A stretch of 7,173 nucleotides of DNA from an uncultured Collinsella sp. Lineage in GTDB: Bacteria; Actinomycetota; Coriobacteriia; Coriobacteriales; Coriobacteriaceae. A program made the translations under genes and the position numbers. The stretch covers positions 1 to 7,173 of the forward strand of contig UQZH01000070.1 of assembly GCA_900545445.1 (NCBI GenBank), read 5' to 3'. Each line of letters begins with the position of its first letter. Within the stretch, counting starts at the first letter, position 1. Shown here piece by piece: positions 1 to 5,490 of the stretch. Below the pieces are notes generated by a model. It saw only the letters and a list, made by a program, of their open reading frames with translations. It made no database searches and was not told where the DNA came from.

Positions 1-26
1 GGCCCGTGGGTTATACCCTAAGAGCA

Positions 27-49
27 AACCACCCTTTTTAAGGGTGGTT
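27..49. other. Perfect 10-bp stem-loop in the leader of the first gene
   Basis: Bases 27-36 (AACCACCCTT) are the exact reverse complement of 40-49, leaving a 3-nt loop. No T-run follows on the + strand, and on the - strand only TTTGCTCTT follows, so it is a poor intrinsic terminator in either direction. A TATACC at 12-17 could be a -10 box, which would place this hairpin at the very 5' end of the transcript. It may be a structured leader, or the end of a gene lying upstream of the window. Confidence 0.6.
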
Positions 50-63
50 CTGATTCACGGTGA

Positions 64-83
64 CCTCGGGCACCTGGGAAAGC
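64..83 (+). repeat. Short repeat, copy A (upstream of the reductase gene)
   Basis: CCTCGGGCACCTGGGAAAGC matches 17 of 20 bases of the segment at 1361-1380 in the same orientation. A shorter related copy, CCTCAGGCACC, lies at 1286-1296. The two longer copies flank the first gene. The function is unknown and the match is short enough that chance cannot be excluded. Confidence 0.4.
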
Positions 84-118
84 TGTTTCCTTGGTTGATT
101 AAAAGGTTTAGGAGTTAT

Positions 119-1282
119 ATGTCGGATAATATTGAGCAGCCGTTGCCGTCCACGTTTGAGGAGTTCAACGAGCAGCGCAAGGCGGCGTTTATTCGCGTCA
201 AGGATTACAAGCAGGCGGGTAATCGCCTGGTCGGTTTTTTGTGCAGCTATACGCCGCTCGAGATTGTCGATGCCGCGGGGGCTGCGAGCGTGGCGCTGTG
301 CGGCACGTCCGATGAGGTGATTCCCGAGGCCGAGAAGGTGCTGCCGGCAAACCTCTGCCCGCTCATCAAGTCGACCTACGGCTTTGCCTACTCGCAAAAG
401 TGCCCGTTTACGTACTTTAGCGACATGATCATCGGTGAGACCACCTGCGACGGCAAGAAGAAGATGTACGAGCTGCTGGGGGAGCTTAAGCGCACGCACA
501 TCCTGCATCTTCCGCAGGGTCGCGATCGCGCCTACGAGCGTGAAGGCTGGTACGAGGAGTGCCGCCTGCTCAAGGAGGAGCTCGAGAACTTCTACGGCAT
601 CACGATCACCGATGACGACCTGCGCGCCGCCGTGCGCCGTCGCAACCGCTTGCGTGCGGCCCAGCTCGAGATGTTTGCGCTGCAGGCCAACCAGCCGGCG
701 GCCATGAGCGGCGTCGATCTGATGAGCACCATGTTTGCCGGTACGTTCAGCTTTGATATCGAGGCCTATACGCAGCAGCTGGAGCAAAAGGTTGCCAAGC
801 TGCGCGAGGCCTACGACGCGGGCGAACGCCCGGTCGCGGCGGATGCCAAGCGCATTCTGATCACTGGCTGCCCGGTGGGCGGTGTGATCAACAAGATCGG
901 CCGCACCATCGAGTCCAACGGCGGCGTGGTCGTGTGCATGGATGACTGCTCGGGCGAGCGCACGGCGGCCATGATGATCGACCCGGATGCTCCCGACATC
1001 CTGCGCGCCATCGCCGACCGCTACCTGGACATTAACTGCTCGGTCATGACGCCCAACGACGGGCGTATGAAAAACACGCTGACCATGTGCGAGAAGTACC
1101 ACGTCGATGGTGTAGTCGAAAACGTGCTCCAGGCGTGCCATACCTTTAACGTGGAGAGCTCGCGCATGCAGGAGGCCGTCGAGGGTGCGGGTATTCCGTA
1201 CATGAAGATCGAGACCGACTACAGCAATGGCGACATGGGCCAGATCGAGACTCGCATCGCCGCCTTCATCGAAACCCTCTAG
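119..1282 (+). CDS. Double-cubane-cluster-type anaerobic reductase (HgdB/YjiM family)
   Basis: 387-residue cytoplasmic protein of the 2-hydroxyacyl-CoA dehydratase D-component superfamily, most like the YjiM / double-cubane [8Fe-9S] cluster branch. Cysteines are abundant and sit in family-type contexts: C42 (GFLCSYTP), C80 (NLCPLIKSTYG), C110 (ETTCDGKKKMYE), C251 (TGCPVGG), C273/C277 (CMDDCSGER) and C340 (QACHTFN). Several of these should ligate the cluster, but I cannot assign individual ligands. Members receive electrons one at a time from an ATP-hydrolysing activator, and that activator is the next gene. The start is ATG 119 because AGGAG lies at 110-114. An in-frame GTG at 44 would add 25 residues across a structured leader and is less likely. 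A classical fermentative dehydratase would have a second subunit and a CoA-transferase alongside; neither is present, which favours the single-subunit reductase class. The physiological substrate is unknown. The selenium genes downstream hint at a redox role in Se/S metabolism. Confidence 0.85.
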   Translation: MSDNIEQPLPSTFEEFNEQRKAAFIRVKDYKQAGNRLVGFLCSYTPLEIVDAAGAASVALCGTSDEVIPEAEKVLPANLCPLIKSTYGFAYSQKCPFTYFSDMIIGETTCDGKKKMYELLGELKRTHILHLPQGRDRAYEREGWYEECRLLKEELENFYGITITDDDLRAAVRRRNRLRAAQLEMFALQANQPAAMSGVDLMSTMFAGTFSFDIEAYTQQLEQKVAKLREAYDAGERPVAADAKRILITGCPVGGVINKIGRTIESNGGVVVCMDDCSGERTAAMMIDPDAPDILRAIADRYLDINCSVMTPNDGRMKNTLTMCEKYHVDGVVENVLQACHTFNVESSRMQEAVEGAGIPYMKIETDYSNGDMGQIETRIAAFIETL

Positions 1283-1385
1283 CTTCCTCAGGCACCGGAT
1301 CTTGCCCCTCAAACCGTCGCTTGCGTACCCAAAGTACGCTGCGCTCCTCTTTCGGGGCAACCTCCGGCACCTGAGAAACCTAGAG
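1277..1385. repeat. Long imperfect palindrome between reductase and activator genes
   Basis: Nested complementary arms span most of the 155-bp gap: CTCTAG 1277-1282 with CTAGAG 1380-1385, CTCAGG 1287-1292 with CCTGAG 1370-1375, CCGG 1295-1298 with CCGG 1364-1367, TTGCCCC 1302-1308 with GGGGCAA 1354-1360, CGC 1318-1320 with GCG 1341-1343, and GCGTAC 1323-1328 with GTACGC 1334-1339 around the loop CCAAA. The outer arm includes the reductase stop codon. No T-tract follows, so it is not a classical terminator. It could be an mRNA processing or stability structure that sets the ratio of the two proteins, or a copy of a REP/MITE-like intergenic repeat. Confidence 0.65.
1361..1380 (+). repeat. Short repeat, copy B (inside the palindrome)
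   Basis: CCTCCGGCACCTGAGAAACC is the partner of 64-83, with differences at three of 20 bases. It forms part of the right arm of the palindrome, so the motif near the gene start may be a remnant or half of the same element. Confidence 0.4.
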
Positions 1386-1437
1386 CTAAGGCGCCTGAAC
1401 GCGTCGCTACCTTTGATGTTTAGATTGGGAGAGAGCC

Positions 1438-2202
1438 ATGATAGGGATCGGGATCGATATCGGGTCTACGGCGGCTAAGGCTGCTGTGGTCGACGGGGAG
1501 GGTTCGGTGGCGTGGACGTGCGTTCAGCCAACCGGGTTCTCCTCGGTCGATGCTTCCGAGCGGCTGCGCGAGGCACTGGCAGCGGCCGGCTATGACGTGA
1601 CGGGCGATGATGCGCGCGTGATCGCGACTGGCTACGGCCGTGTCGCTGTGCCCTATGCGCACAAGGTCGTGACCGAGATCACCTGCCACGGCACCGGCGC
1701 CGTGCGCCTGTTTGGCGACCACGGCACCGTGATCGACGTGGGCGGTCAGGACACCAAGGTCATTCAGCTTAAAAGTGGCCGCGTGGCCAAGTTTGCCATG
1801 AACGACAAGTGCGCCGCCGGCACGGGGCGCTTTTTGGAGATTATGGCCGACCGCCTGGGCATTTCCCAGCAGCAGATGGCCGACCTGGCGCGTTCCGGCG
1901 AGCCTACCAAGATCAGCAGCATGTGCACGGTGTTTGCCGAAAGCGAGGTCATCAGCCTGATCGGTCGCGGTGAGCCGCGCGAGAACATTGCGCGTGGCGT
2001 GATCGACAGCGTGGTCTCCCGCGTGGCGACCATGGCCTCGCAAGCCGCGGTCGCCCCGTACTATCTGACCGGTGGCCTGTGCGAGAACGCCTATGTCGTG
2101 GAGCGGCTGGGCGCGCTGCTGGGCTCGCCGGTGACTACGTCGCCCCAGGCGCGCTTTGCCGGCGCGATCGGCGCGGCGATTCGCGCACAGGCGCTCAATT
2201 AA
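1438..2202 (+). CDS. ATP-dependent activator (ASKHA/BadF-type) of the double-cubane reductase
   Basis: 254-residue protein of the HgdC/YjiL activase family. It opens with the ASKHA phosphate-1 signature GIDIGSTAAKAAV (residues 4-16) and has a second nucleotide-binding motif, VIDVGGQDTK (98-107). C125 in NDKCAAGTGRF and C163 in SSMCTVFAESE match the two cysteines that hold the [4Fe-4S] cluster bridging the homodimer in the Acidaminococcus activator, where they are numbered 127 and 166. Another glycine motif, YLTGGL, lies near the C-terminus. The length is normal for the family. ATP hydrolysis drives a conformational change that injects a low-potential electron into the partner reductase, here the gene immediately upstream. 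The start is ATG 1438 behind GGGAGAG at 1427-1433. The 155-bp gap holds a large palindrome, but the gene probably still belongs to the same transcript. Confidence 0.9.
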   Translation: MIGIGIDIGSTAAKAAVVDGEGSVAWTCVQPTGFSSVDASERLREALAAAGYDVTGDDARVIATGYGRVAVPYAHKVVTEITCHGTGAVRLFGDHGTVIDVGGQDTKVIQLKSGRVAKFAMNDKCAAGTGRFLEIMADRLGISQQQMADLARSGEPTKISSMCTVFAESEVISLIGRGEPRENIARGVIDSVVSRVATMASQAAVAPYYLTGGLCENAYVVERLGALLGSPVTTSPQARFAGAIGAAIRAQALN

Positions 2203-2231
2203 TGCATCCGCCGCAGGCTCGCATTCATGCG

Positions 2232-2237
2232 TATACT
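2232..2237 (+). promoter_or_regulatory. Candidate -10 box upstream of selD
   Basis: TATACT lies 36 bp before the selD start in the 70-bp gap after the activator gene. The expected -35 position (around 2209-2214, CGCCGC) does not resemble TTGACA, so this is a weak promoter call. If real, selD and the following genes could be transcribed independently of the reductase pair. Confidence 0.3.
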
Positions 2238-2261
2238 GGGAGAAAATGATTGACCGAAGAG

Positions 2262-2267
2262 AGGAGG
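2262..2267 (+). promoter_or_regulatory. Ribosome binding site fixing the selD start
   Basis: AGGAGG, a near-perfect Shine-Dalgarno, lies 5 nt before ATG 2273. No comparable site precedes the TTG at 2333 that a conventional gene caller would choose after the in-frame TGA. This supports initiation upstream of the TGA, and so readthrough as selenocysteine. Confidence 0.85.
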
Positions 2268-2272
2268 TATCG

Positions 2273-3322
2273 ATGGCTGACGATCAGATTAAGCTCACGT
2301 CCATGACAGCCGCAAGCGGTTGAGCCGCTAAGTTGGCTCCCGGAGCCCTCGCCCAGGTCCTGGGCGACTTGCCCAATGTGCATAACGACAACCTGCTCGT
2401 GGGGTTCGATACCTCCGACGATGCGAGTGTCTTCCGCGTAGGGGAGAACCTGGGGCTCGTGCAGTCCATCGACTTCTTTCCGCCGATGGTCGACGACCCG
2501 TTTCTGTTTGGCCAGATCGCCGCGGCAAACTCACTGTCGGACATCTACGCCATGGGCGGGCGGCCGAGCCATGCCATGAACCTGCTGTGCATTCCCAGTT
2601 GCCTGGGCATCGAGGTCGCAGGTCAGATTCTGGCGGGCGGCGCCGACAAGTGCGTCGAGGCTGGTTGCTCCATCGCGGGCGGCCACACCATCAACGACGA
2701 CGAGCCCAAGTACGGCCTGTCCGTGAGCGGCTTTGTCGCGCTCGACCGCATGCTCGCCAACAGCGGCGCGCGCGTGGGCGATGCGTTACTGCTGACCAAG
2801 GCGGTTGGCTCGGGCATCATCACCACGGCCATTAAGGGCGAGCTCATCGAGCAGGACGAGGCCACAGCCATGTTTGACTCGATGCGCACCCTCAACGAGG
2901 CTCCGATCCGTTTGGCCGAGGGGCTCGAACTTCACGGGTGCACCGACATTACGGGCTTTGGCCTGATCGGGCACGCGTGCGAGATGGCCGAGGGCTCGGG
3001 CGTGCAGATTGAGCTTGCGTCGGGGGCGGTGCCGCTCTTTGACCAGGTGCTCGACATGGCGCGTCTGGGCATTATCCCCGCGGGCTCCTACCGCAACCAG
3101 GACTTCTTTGGCCCGCGTGTGGCTGCCGACGAGGACCTGGGGCCGGGCATGTTGGATGCGCTGTACGATCCGCAGACTTCGGGCGGCTTGCTCATTGCGG
3201 CACCTGCTGCCGATGTGGATGAGCTTGCGCGCCGTTTGCATGCCGAAGGACGTATCGCCGCCGCCGTCGGTCGCGTGTGCGAGCCGGTGCCAGGCGGTCC
3301 TGCCGTCCGCGTTGTCCGTTAA
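2273..3322 (+). CDS. selD: Selenide, water dikinase SelD (selenophosphate synthetase), selenocysteine-containing
   Basis: Makes selenophosphate from selenide and ATP, the selenium donor for Sec-tRNA, for 2-selenouridine in tRNA and for selenium-dependent molybdenum hydroxylases. The reading frame from ATG 2273 gives 349 residues if TGA at 2321-2323 is read as Sec17. The N-terminus, IKLTSMTAASG-U-AAK, aligns without gaps to E. coli SelD, placing U17 on catalytic Cys17 and K20 on the essential lysine. Other family landmarks are present: DDASV at 49-53, a DFF motif with D67, NSLSDIYAMGG with D90, the GGHTINDDEPKYG loop, TDITGFGLIGH, and DPQTSGGLL near the C-terminus. Length is normal. It lies 70 bp after the activator gene and 57 bp before yedF, and is probably cotranscribed with yedF. 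Automated annotation would likely truncate it to start at TTG 2333, removing the whole catalytic loop. The gene implies that the genome has selA, selB and selC elsewhere. Confidence 0.95.
2321..2323 (+). other. In-frame TGA read as selenocysteine (Sec17 of SelD)
   Basis: The TGA sits in frame between a strong Shine-Dalgarno/ATG and a complete SelD frame, in the context S-G-U-A-A-K. Known SelD proteins carry either Cys or Sec at exactly this site. Coding similarity to SelD continues on both sides, which argues against a real stop or a pseudogene. Confidence 0.93.
2350..2366 (+). promoter_or_regulatory. Candidate bacterial SECIS hairpin in selD mRNA
   Basis: CGCCCAG (2350-2356) pairs perfectly with CTGGGCG (2360-2366) around the loop GTC. 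The apex reads CAGGUCCUG, resembling the CAGGUCUG apex of the E. coli fdhF SECIS, whose loop G and U contact SelB. The apex begins 33 nt after the UGA, within the distance range accepted for bacterial SECIS elements but farther than in fdhF. A second short inverted repeat, GGCTCC/GGAGCC (2335-2347), lies between the UGA and this stem and could extend or compete with it. Confidence 0.7.
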
Positions 3323-3379
3323 CGACACGTTTATTGAGCTATGTACCGTTCTAAAACGATTTATTCGAAAGGAAAAGCT

Positions 3380-4006
3380 ATGTCTACCAAAATTGAAGTC
3401 AATGCCATGGGCGATGCCTGCCCGCTGCCCGTCGTCAAGACGCTCAAAGCCCTCAAGCAGCTCGATGGCGAGGGCGCCGTCGTGACCTCGGTCGACAACG
3501 AGACCGCCGTCAAGAACATCTCCAAGATGGCGCAGGAGAAGGGCTGCACGGCCTCAGTCGAGAAGGTTTCTGACGCCGAGTGGCACGTGACCGTGGCGAC
3601 CTCTGGCGCCGTTGCCGTTGCGGACCCCGAGCAGGATGGCGCTGCCTTCTGTGATGCCAGCGCCGGCAAGGGCAAGCTCGTCATTTCCGTCTACACCGAT
3701 TGCATGGGCCGTGGCGACGACGAGCTGGGCCACAAGCTCATGAAGGCCTTTATCTTTGCCGTGACGCAGCAGGAGGAGCTGCCCGCGGCCATGCTGTTCT
3801 ACAACGGTGGCGCCAAGCTCACCGTCGAGGGCTCTCCGGTGCTCGACGACCTGAAGGGCCTGGCCGAGCAGGGCGTCGAGATCCTTACCTGTGGCACCTG
3901 CCTCGACCACTATGGCATTAAGGACCAGCTTGCCGTGGGCGAGGTCACCAACATGTACGTGATCGTGGAGAAGATGGAGCAGGCCGTGCGCGTCGTGCGC
4001 CCGTAG
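3380..4006 (+). CDS. yedF: Sulfurtransferase-like selenium metabolism protein YedF
   Basis: 208-residue two-domain protein. The N-terminal TusA/SirA-like domain (about 1-75) carries the CPLP motif at residues 14-17, whose C14 is the expected persulfide/perselenide carrier. A short linker (about 75-97) leads to a C-terminal DsrE-like domain with a YTDCMGRGDDELGHKLMKAF segment (C108) and CGTCLDHYGI (C171 and C174), then GEVTNMY, the pattern typical of the YedF family. The family is found beside selD and is thought to handle reduced sulfur or selenium, but its reaction is not proven. The start is ATG 3380, preceded by GAAAGGAAA. A possible start at 3341 would add 13 residues in an A+T-rich spacer and has no good ribosome binding site. 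I found no convincing promoter in the 57-bp gap from selD, so cotranscription is likely. Confidence 0.9.
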   Translation: MSTKIEVNAMGDACPLPVVKTLKALKQLDGEGAVVTSVDNETAVKNISKMAQEKGCTASVEKVSDAEWHVTVATSGAVAVADPEQDGAAFCDASAGKGKLVISVYTDCMGRGDDELGHKLMKAFIFAVTQQEELPAAMLFYNGGAKLTVEGSPVLDDLKGLAEQGVEILTCGTCLDHYGIKDQLAVGEVTNMYVIVEKMEQAVRVVRP

Positions 4007-4025
4007 CGTATTGGTTGGAGTTGCC

Positions 4026-4277
4026 ATGAGGGAGAAGCGCCCGGCGCTTGTCATCACGTTTCCCACCACGGCGGCCGCCATGGGTTGCGAGTCCCTGTGC
4101 ATCGAGCGCGGCCTTCCCGGGCGAACGATTCCCGTGCCCGGGGAGGTCGCTGCCGGCTGCGGTTTGGCATGGAAGGCGTTGCCTGCCGATGAGGAGCTGC
4201 TGCACGGCGAACTCGCGGCGGCGGGCGTTCCCACCGAGGGCTATACCGTGATTGATATGTGGGAGGTCGTGCGATGA
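4026..4277 (+). CDS. DUF3343 family small protein, putative Se/S carrier
   Basis: 83-residue protein of the DUF3343 (Pfam Se_S_carrier-like) family, recognised by the N-terminal strand ALVITFPTTAAAM, the central IPVPGEV, and a Cys-Gly pair, AGCGLAWK, with C45. Two further cysteines, C21 and C25, are present. In this family a conserved Cys is supposed to shuttle sulfur or selenium between a class V desulfurase and its acceptors, but this is inferred from gene neighbourhood. The start is ATG 4026 with TTGGAG 5 nt upstream; an in-frame TTG at 4011 is less likely. It begins 20 bp after yedF and its stop overlaps the next start (ATGA, 4274-4277), so translation with the downstream PLP enzyme is probably coupled and a donor-carrier pair is plausible. 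Confidence 0.8.
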   Translation: MREKRPALVITFPTTAAAMGCESLCIERGLPGRTIPVPGEVAAGCGLAWKALPADEELLHGELAAAGVPTEGYTVIDMWEVVR

Positions 4278-5413
4278 TCTATCTGGATAACGCGGCGACG
4301 ACCATGCACAAGCCGCAGACGGTCATTGATGCCGTGACGCAGGCGATGTGCTCGCTCGGCAATGCCGGGCGCGGCGCGACGTCGGGTGCGCTCGACGCGG
4401 CGCGTACCATCCACGGCTGTCGCGCCAAGCTTGCGCACCTGTTGGGCTGCCCGCGGGCCGACCATGTTTGTTTTACGCCCAACTCCACCGCGGCCCTCAA
4501 CACCGTCATCAATGGCGTGGTGCGCCCCGGCGACCGTGTGGTCACAACGGTGCTCGAGCACAACTCGGTGTTGCGTCCGCTCAACCGCCTGGCGGCTGAG
4601 CAGGGTGTGACCGTTGAGCATGCGGGCTGCGACGCGAACGGCGCGCTCGACTACGACGAGCTCGAACGGCTGGTCACGCCCGGTACGCGTGCCGTGGTGG
4701 TGACGCACGCCTCCAATGTGACCGGCAACGCGGTCGACATTGCACGCGTAGCCGCCATGGCCCATGCGGCCGGTGCACTCGTGATCGTCGATGCCTCGCA
4801 GTCTGCCGGCACGGCGCATATCGATATGCAAGCCATGGGGCTCGACGTCGTGTGCTTTACCGGCCACAAGGGGCTCATGGGACCCCAAGGCACCGGCGGT
4901 CTGGCCGTGGCAGAGGGCATTGACGTGTCTCCGTGGGCCATGGGCGGCACGGGCGTGCACAGCTTCGACCCACTGCAGCCGCTTGAGTGGCCTACGCGCC
5001 TGGAGGCGGGCACGCTCAACGGTCACGGCATCGCGGGCCTTTCTGCTGGTCTCGACTTTATCGAGGCCCAGGGTGGGGTCGAGGCGATTGCTGCCCACGA
5101 GCGTGCGCTCGCTGATCGCTTCCTTGCCGGGGTGCGCAAGATTCCGGGGATTAAGCTCTACGGTGCGTTTGACCAACCCGCGCGCTCGGCGATCGTGTCG
5201 CTCAACGTGGGCGATATCGATTCGGCCGAGATTTCGGACGCGCTCATGCAAGGGTGGGGGATTGCGACGCGCCCCGGCGCCCATTGCGCCCCGCTCATGC
5301 ACTGTGCGCTGGGGACCGAGCGCCAGGGCGTCGTCCGTTTCTCGTTTGGGTATTTCAACACGACCGAAGAAGTCGACACGGCTATCGATGCTCTGTGCGA
5401 TTTAGCCTGCTAA
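4274..5413 (+). CDS. Class V aminotransferase-fold cysteine desulfurase / selenocysteine lyase-like enzyme
   Basis: 379-residue PLP enzyme of the NifS/SufS/CsdB superfamily. It opens with IYLDNAATTMHKP. D173 and Q176 (VIVDASQSAG) should contact the cofactor, and K199 in FTGHKGLMGPQGTGG is the predicted Schiff-base lysine. C338 in TRPGAHCAPLMH is the predicted catalytic cysteine, followed by RFSFGYFNTTEEVD. The HCAPLMH pattern fits the cysteine desulfurase subfamily found next to selD, yedF and DUF3343 in anaerobes, rather than the housekeeping IscS or SufS. It would release S (or Se) from cysteine (or selenocysteine) as a Cys-bound persulfide/perselenide. The start is ATG 4274, overlapping the DUF3343 stop, with GGGAGG at 4261-4266. 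Which substrate it prefers cannot be read from sequence. It is the last gene before a strong terminator. Confidence 0.88.
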   Translation: MIYLDNAATTMHKPQTVIDAVTQAMCSLGNAGRGATSGALDAARTIHGCRAKLAHLLGCPRADHVCFTPNSTAALNTVINGVVRPGDRVVTTVLEHNSVLRPLNRLAAEQGVTVEHAGCDANGALDYDELERLVTPGTRAVVVTHASNVTGNAVDIARVAAMAHAAGALVIVDASQSAGTAHIDMQAMGLDVVCFTGHKGLMGPQGTGGLAVAEGIDVSPWAMGGTGVHSFDPLQPLEWPTRLEAGTLNGHGIAGLSAGLDFIEAQGGVEAIAAHERALADRFLAGVRKIPGIKLYGAFDQPARSAIVSLNVGDIDSAEISDALMQGWGIATRPGAHCAPLMHCALGTERQGVVRFSFGYFNTTEEVDTAIDALCDLAC

Positions 5414-5428
5414 AGCTGCTAGACCGTT

Positions 5429-5434
5429 TATACT
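5429..5434 (+). promoter_or_regulatory. Candidate -10 box for brnQ
   Basis: TATACT lies 57 bp before the brnQ start, after the end of the selenium module. The -35 region at the expected spacing is not recognisable. Transcription from here would begin near 5441, inside the left arm of the terminator hairpin, so the brnQ transcript would escape the terminator that ends the upstream operon. Confidence 0.35.
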
Positions 5435-5436
5435 TG

Positions 5437-5467
5437 CGGGACGGGTGTTTTTGCCCGTCCCGTTTTT
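5437..5467 (+). terminator. Rho-independent terminator of the selenium module
   Basis: CGGGACGGG (5437-5445) pairs perfectly with CCCGTCCCG (5454-5462) around an 8-nt loop, TGTTTTTG, and is followed by TTTTTGTTT. The 9-bp GC-rich stem plus U-tract is a textbook intrinsic terminator, 23 bp past the stop of the PLP enzyme. Confidence 0.92.
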
Positions 5468-5490
5468 GTTTCGACCCGAAAGGTGGTCCC

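Noticed and set aside
44..118. Upstream GTG start for the reductase
   Set aside because: It would start within the leader hairpin region and lacks a ribosome binding site, while AGGAG precedes ATG 119.
38..1360. 440-codon open frame on the - strand opposite the reductase
   Set aside because: The predicted protein is rich in His, Arg, Ala and Leu with no recognisable family, as expected for an antisense frame of a GC-rich gene. The + strand protein has clear family motifs.
119..2202. Fermentative 2-hydroxyacyl-CoA dehydratase operon
   Set aside because: Only one D-component-type subunit is present. There is no second dehydratase subunit, CoA-transferase or 2-hydroxyacid dehydrogenase nearby, and the neighbours are selenium genes.
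2333..3322. SelD starting at TTG 2333 after the TGA
   Set aside because: It has no ribosome binding site of its own, and it would remove residue 17 and K20, which are needed for catalysis. Similarity to SelD extends upstream through the TGA to ATG 2273.
3323..3379. Promoter for yedF (TTGAGC at 3334-3339)
   Set aside because: No acceptable -10 box lies 16-18 bp downstream, so readthrough from selD is more likely.
4241..5302. 353-codon open frame on the - strand opposite the PLP enzyme
   Set aside because: Composition is Arg/His-rich antisense shadow, while the + strand frame has a full set of class V aminotransferase motifs.
5254..5490. N-terminal extension of BrnQ by 79 residues
   Set aside because: It would overlap the PLP-enzyme gene and run through the terminator hairpin. 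ATG 5491 has a ribosome binding site and begins the normal family N-terminus.
5414..5490. T-box or amino acid-sensing riboswitch in front of brnQ
   Set aside because: The 77-bp gap is too short and holds only the terminator, with no T-box core sequence or leader peptide.
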